Made by a program: the position numbers and the translations under genes. The notes beneath the pieces are model-generated. The model had not been told where the DNA came from, did no database searches, and worked only from the letters and a program-made list of their open reading frames with translations. A DNA stretch of 64,000 bases. It comes from Pandoraea horticolens. GTDB lineage: Bacteria; Pseudomonadota; Gammaproteobacteria; Burkholderiales; Burkholderiaceae. The stretch covers positions 1 through 64,000 of the forward strand of contig NZ_CABPSM010000014.1 in NCBI RefSeq assembly GCF_902459555.1. The letters are read 5' to 3'. Within the stretch, counting starts at the first letter, position 1, and each line of letters starts with the position of its first letter. Of this stretch, positions 61,974 to 64,000 are shown piece after piece.

Positions 61974-63446
61974 TTAGACGTTGGCGAACGCGTTGACTTC
62001 GTGTGCCGCCAGCGGCGCATCGGTGCGCGTTTCCAGGAAAAAACGATACAGCAGATTCTGCGCGCCCGCGAGCCGGTAGGCGCTGGTCGCGCGCATGTCC
62101 GAGAGCGGTTGATAGTCGGCGGGCAACGCTGCCATCGCCGCACGCACGGTGGCTTCGGTCCACGGCTGTCCGGCTAGCGCCGCTTCGACGGTGCTGCCGC
62201 GCTTGGGCGTGGCGGCCATGCCGCCGAAGGCCACGCGGGCCGAACGCACGGTATCGCCATCGAGTTCGACCGCAAACGCGGCGCACACTGCCGAGATGTC
62301 CTGATCGAAGCGCTTGGCCAGTTTATAGGTGCGAAAACGCTGTGCCGCCCTCGGCAGCGGCACGCGGATGCCTTGAACGAATTCGCCTGCCTGGAGCGCC
62401 GTCTTCTGATACGCCAGGTAGAAGTCCTCCAGCGGCATGTCGCGGACAACGCCTTCGCGATGCAGCACGATGCGGGCGCCGAGCACGATCAGCCCCGGCA
62501 TCGAGTCGCCGATGGGCGAGCCGTTCGCAACGTTGCCGCCAAGCGTTCCGGCGTTGCGGATCGGGAACGAGGCAAAGCGCTGACGCATCTCCGCCAGTTC
62601 CGGATAGTGTTTGACGAGCGCATCGAAAGCATCGCCCAGCAGGGCGCCCGCACCGATATAGATGCCGTTCGGACCTTCGGAAATCTCGCGTAGTTCCGCC
62701 ACCTGTCCGAGATAAATCAGGTGCTTCAGTTCGCGGAATTGCTTGGTGACCCACAGGCCGACGTCGGTGCTGCCGGCGAGGATGCGTGCGTCCGGGTAGG
62801 CGGCGTGCAGGCGGCCCATTTCGGCCAGCGTGCGCGGAGCGTGGAAGACGTGGCCGTCGTGCTCGTACGTCAGGGTGTCGCCGCGCTGCAACGCCTGAAG
62901 CTGCTTCGCCAGCGCTTCACGGTCGAATGCCTGGCGTGGCAGGTCGAACATTTTCTGGGCGGCGTCGACGATCGGCCGATAGCCTGTGCAGCGGCACAGG
63001 TTGCCGGACAGTACGTCGTCGATCTCACGGCGGCTCGGGCAGCCGGTATTTGCCGGACGATTCAGATACATGGCCCACAGCGACATCACGAAACCCGGCG
63101 TGCAGAAGCCGCATTGCGAGGCGTGACAGTCCACGAGCGCCTGTTGCACGGGATGCAGGGTGCCATCCTGCGCACGCAGGTCTTCCACCGTGAAAAGGGC
63201 TTTACCGTCGAGCGTGGGCAGGAACTGGATGCAGGCGTTGACTGCCCGCAGGGCCACGTTGCCATCGCCGGTCAACTCGCCGATCACGACCGTACAGGCG
63301 CCGCAATCGCCTTCGGCACACCCTTCCTTGGTGCCGGTGCAATGCAGGTCTTCGCGCGTGTACTGAAGCACGGTGCGGGTCGTGGCCTCGCCAGTGACCT
63401 CGTGCACCTTGCCGCGGTAATAGAAGCGGATGGCTTGTGTCTCCAT
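61974..63446 (-). CDS. xdhA: Xanthine dehydrogenase FeS/FAD small subunit
   Basis: 490 residues from ATG 63446; a frame to 63593 is not used. Two [2Fe-2S] clusters: CTGTKEGCAEGDCGAC (Cys36, 43, 48, 51) and CHASQCGFC with CRCTGYRP. The FAD domain follows from about 190 (ILAGSTDVGLWVTKQFR, NAGTLGGNVANGSPIGDSMP). Supplies electrons from XdhB to NAD+. Twelve bases separate its stop from the xdhB start. LysR regulator divergent upstream. Confidence 0.96.
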   Translation of the reverse strand: METQAIRFYYRGKVHEVTGEATTRTVLQYTREDLHCTGTKEGCAEGDCGACTVVIGELTGDGNVALRAVNACIQFLPTLDGKALFTVEDLRAQDGTLHPVQQALVDCHASQCGFCTPGFVMSLWAMYLNRPANTGCPSRREIDDVLSGNLCRCTGYRPIVDAAQKMFDLPRQAFDREALAKQLQALQRGDTLTYEHDGHVFHAPRTLAEMGRLHAAYPDARILAGSTDVGLWVTKQFRELKHLIYLGQVAELREISEGPNGIYIGAGALLGDAFDALVKHYPELAEMRQRFASFPIRNAGTLGGNVANGSPIGDSMPGLIVLGARIVLHREGVVRDMPLEDFYLAYQKTALQAGEFVQGIRVPLPRAAQRFRTYKLAKRFDQDISAVCAAFAVELDGDTVRSARVAFGGMAATPKRGSTVEAALAGQPWTEATVRAAMAALPADYQPLSDMRATSAYRLAGAQNLLYRFFLETRTDAPLAAHEVNAFANV

Positions 63447-63552
63447 GGTTCTCAGTGTAGTGCAGTGGGATTGCAGGCGCGCCAGGTCTTGGCCGGCGTG
63501 GGGATGAGCCGAAGATAGCACCGGCCGGGGAGGTAAATATTTCGGGGCCATG

Positions 63553-63569
63553 ATGATGCCTATTCGGGC
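63553..63569. promoter_or_regulatory. Shared purine-operon motif, xdhA side
   Basis: ATGATGCCTATTCGGGC, identical at 16 of 17 positions to the site before the purine permease. It lies between xdhA (start 63446) and the divergent LysR gene, 107-123 bases from xdhA. Candidate binding site of that LysR regulator. Confidence 0.6.
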
Positions 63570-63653
63570 GCCCCGATGACCCGGCATTGTCATAAACTAC
63601 GGCTCAACCCGCCGTCATCTGGCGTTCAACCTGCCCCCAGAGCGTCCCAACCC

Positions 63654-64000
63654 ATGCAAAGACCCCGCGAACAGATCGACGCCTACTTGCTGCGGGTACT
63701 TCATACGCTGTTGACCGAACAAAGCGTTTCACGCGCGGCGCTCAAGCTCGGTCAGTCGCAGCCAGCCATCAGCAATTCGCTGCGCCGCCTGCGTGAGATC
63801 ACCGGCGACGCCATTCTGGTGCGTGGCAAGAGCGGCATGGTGGCCACCGAACGCGGCCGGGAGTTGCTGGGCTACGCGACCGATGCGCTGGCCGCCATCG
63901 AACGCATTACGCATCCCACCATGGAATTCGCGCCGCAGACCACCACGCGGGCGTTTCGCCTCGGTGCGCCCGACTATCTCGACGCCGTTTTTCTGCCCAA
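63654..64000 (+). CDS. LysR-family regulator, N-terminal part (3' end outside window)
   Basis: Translation from ATG 63654 gives at least 115 residues: MQRPREQIDAYLLRVLHTLL, SVSRAALKLGQSQPAISNSL (HTH), then LVRGKSGMVATERGRELL and the start of the effector domain. No strong ribosome binding site. Divergent from xdhABC, so it probably controls purine catabolism. The effector is likely a purine or urate, unproven. Confidence 0.88.
   Translation, partial: MQRPREQIDAYLLRVLHTLLTEQSVSRAALKLGQSQPAISNSLRRLREITGDAILVRGKSGMVATERGRELLGYATDALAAIERITHPTMEFAPQTTTRAFRLGAPDYLDAVFLP

Overview
The window is about 64 kb of high-GC bacterial chromosome. Gene content suggests a Burkholderiaceae betaproteobacterium, and Pandoraea is my best guess; no rRNA or marker gene settles this. 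Most of the sequence is ordinary, densely packed metabolic chromosome. There is no intact mobile element and no CRISPR array. The only trace of one is a decayed integrase/phage-like remnant beside a tRNA-Thr gene.

Layout. 0-3.6 kb: the end of one autotransporter beta-domain gene, a complete paralogue, then a convergent porin. 4-10.6 kb: LysR regulator, VOC protein, beta-hydroxyacid-type dehydrogenase, aldehyde dehydrogenase and a DUF3100 membrane protein. 10.6-14.5 kb: a small EF-hand protein, two lipoproteins, TetR and LysR regulators and a lone HigA-like antitoxin. 14.7-24.2 kb (minus strand): a probable operon for 3-hydroxyanthranilate meta-cleavage (2-aminomuconate semialdehyde dehydrogenase, 2-aminomuconate deaminase, 3-hydroxyanthranilate dioxygenase, ACMS decarboxylase). 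It continues into an ABC transporter of the branched-chain amino acid type that also contains a kynurenine-formamidase-like hydrolase. 25.2-31.1 kb: a LacI regulator with two adjacent operator palindromes, a four-gene ABC importer and a GpdQ-like phosphodiesterase.

31.1-36.5 kb: flavohemoglobin hmp with two NsrR-like boxes, then two paralogous ankyrin-like proteins (one with an internal duplication of about 149 residues) and a DUF1415 protein. 36.5-40.9 kb: mobile-element remnant, tRNA-Thr(CGU), fbp, an aspartate carbamoyltransferase with an N-terminal HTH-like extension, and a LysR gene. 41-46.3 kb: a two-gene operon of unknown small proteins, an aconitase-family enzyme whose swivel domain comes first, an MFS transporter and a methyltransferase. 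46.4-52.6 kb: divergent metR/metE, then pepN. 52.7-54.2 kb: a DUF4136 lipoprotein and a GDT1-family manganese exporter under a yybP-ykoY riboswitch. 54.4-64 kb: a purine catabolism block (xdhABC, adenine-type deaminase, NCS2 permease, guaD) with a divergent LysR regulator cut by the window end.

Regulation visible in the sequence includes the Mn riboswitch, the LacI palindromes, the NsrR-like boxes, several strong intrinsic terminators, and a 17-base motif shared upstream of xdhA and of the purine permease that may unite the purine genes into one regulon. All assignments rest on reading motifs by eye; no database search was run.
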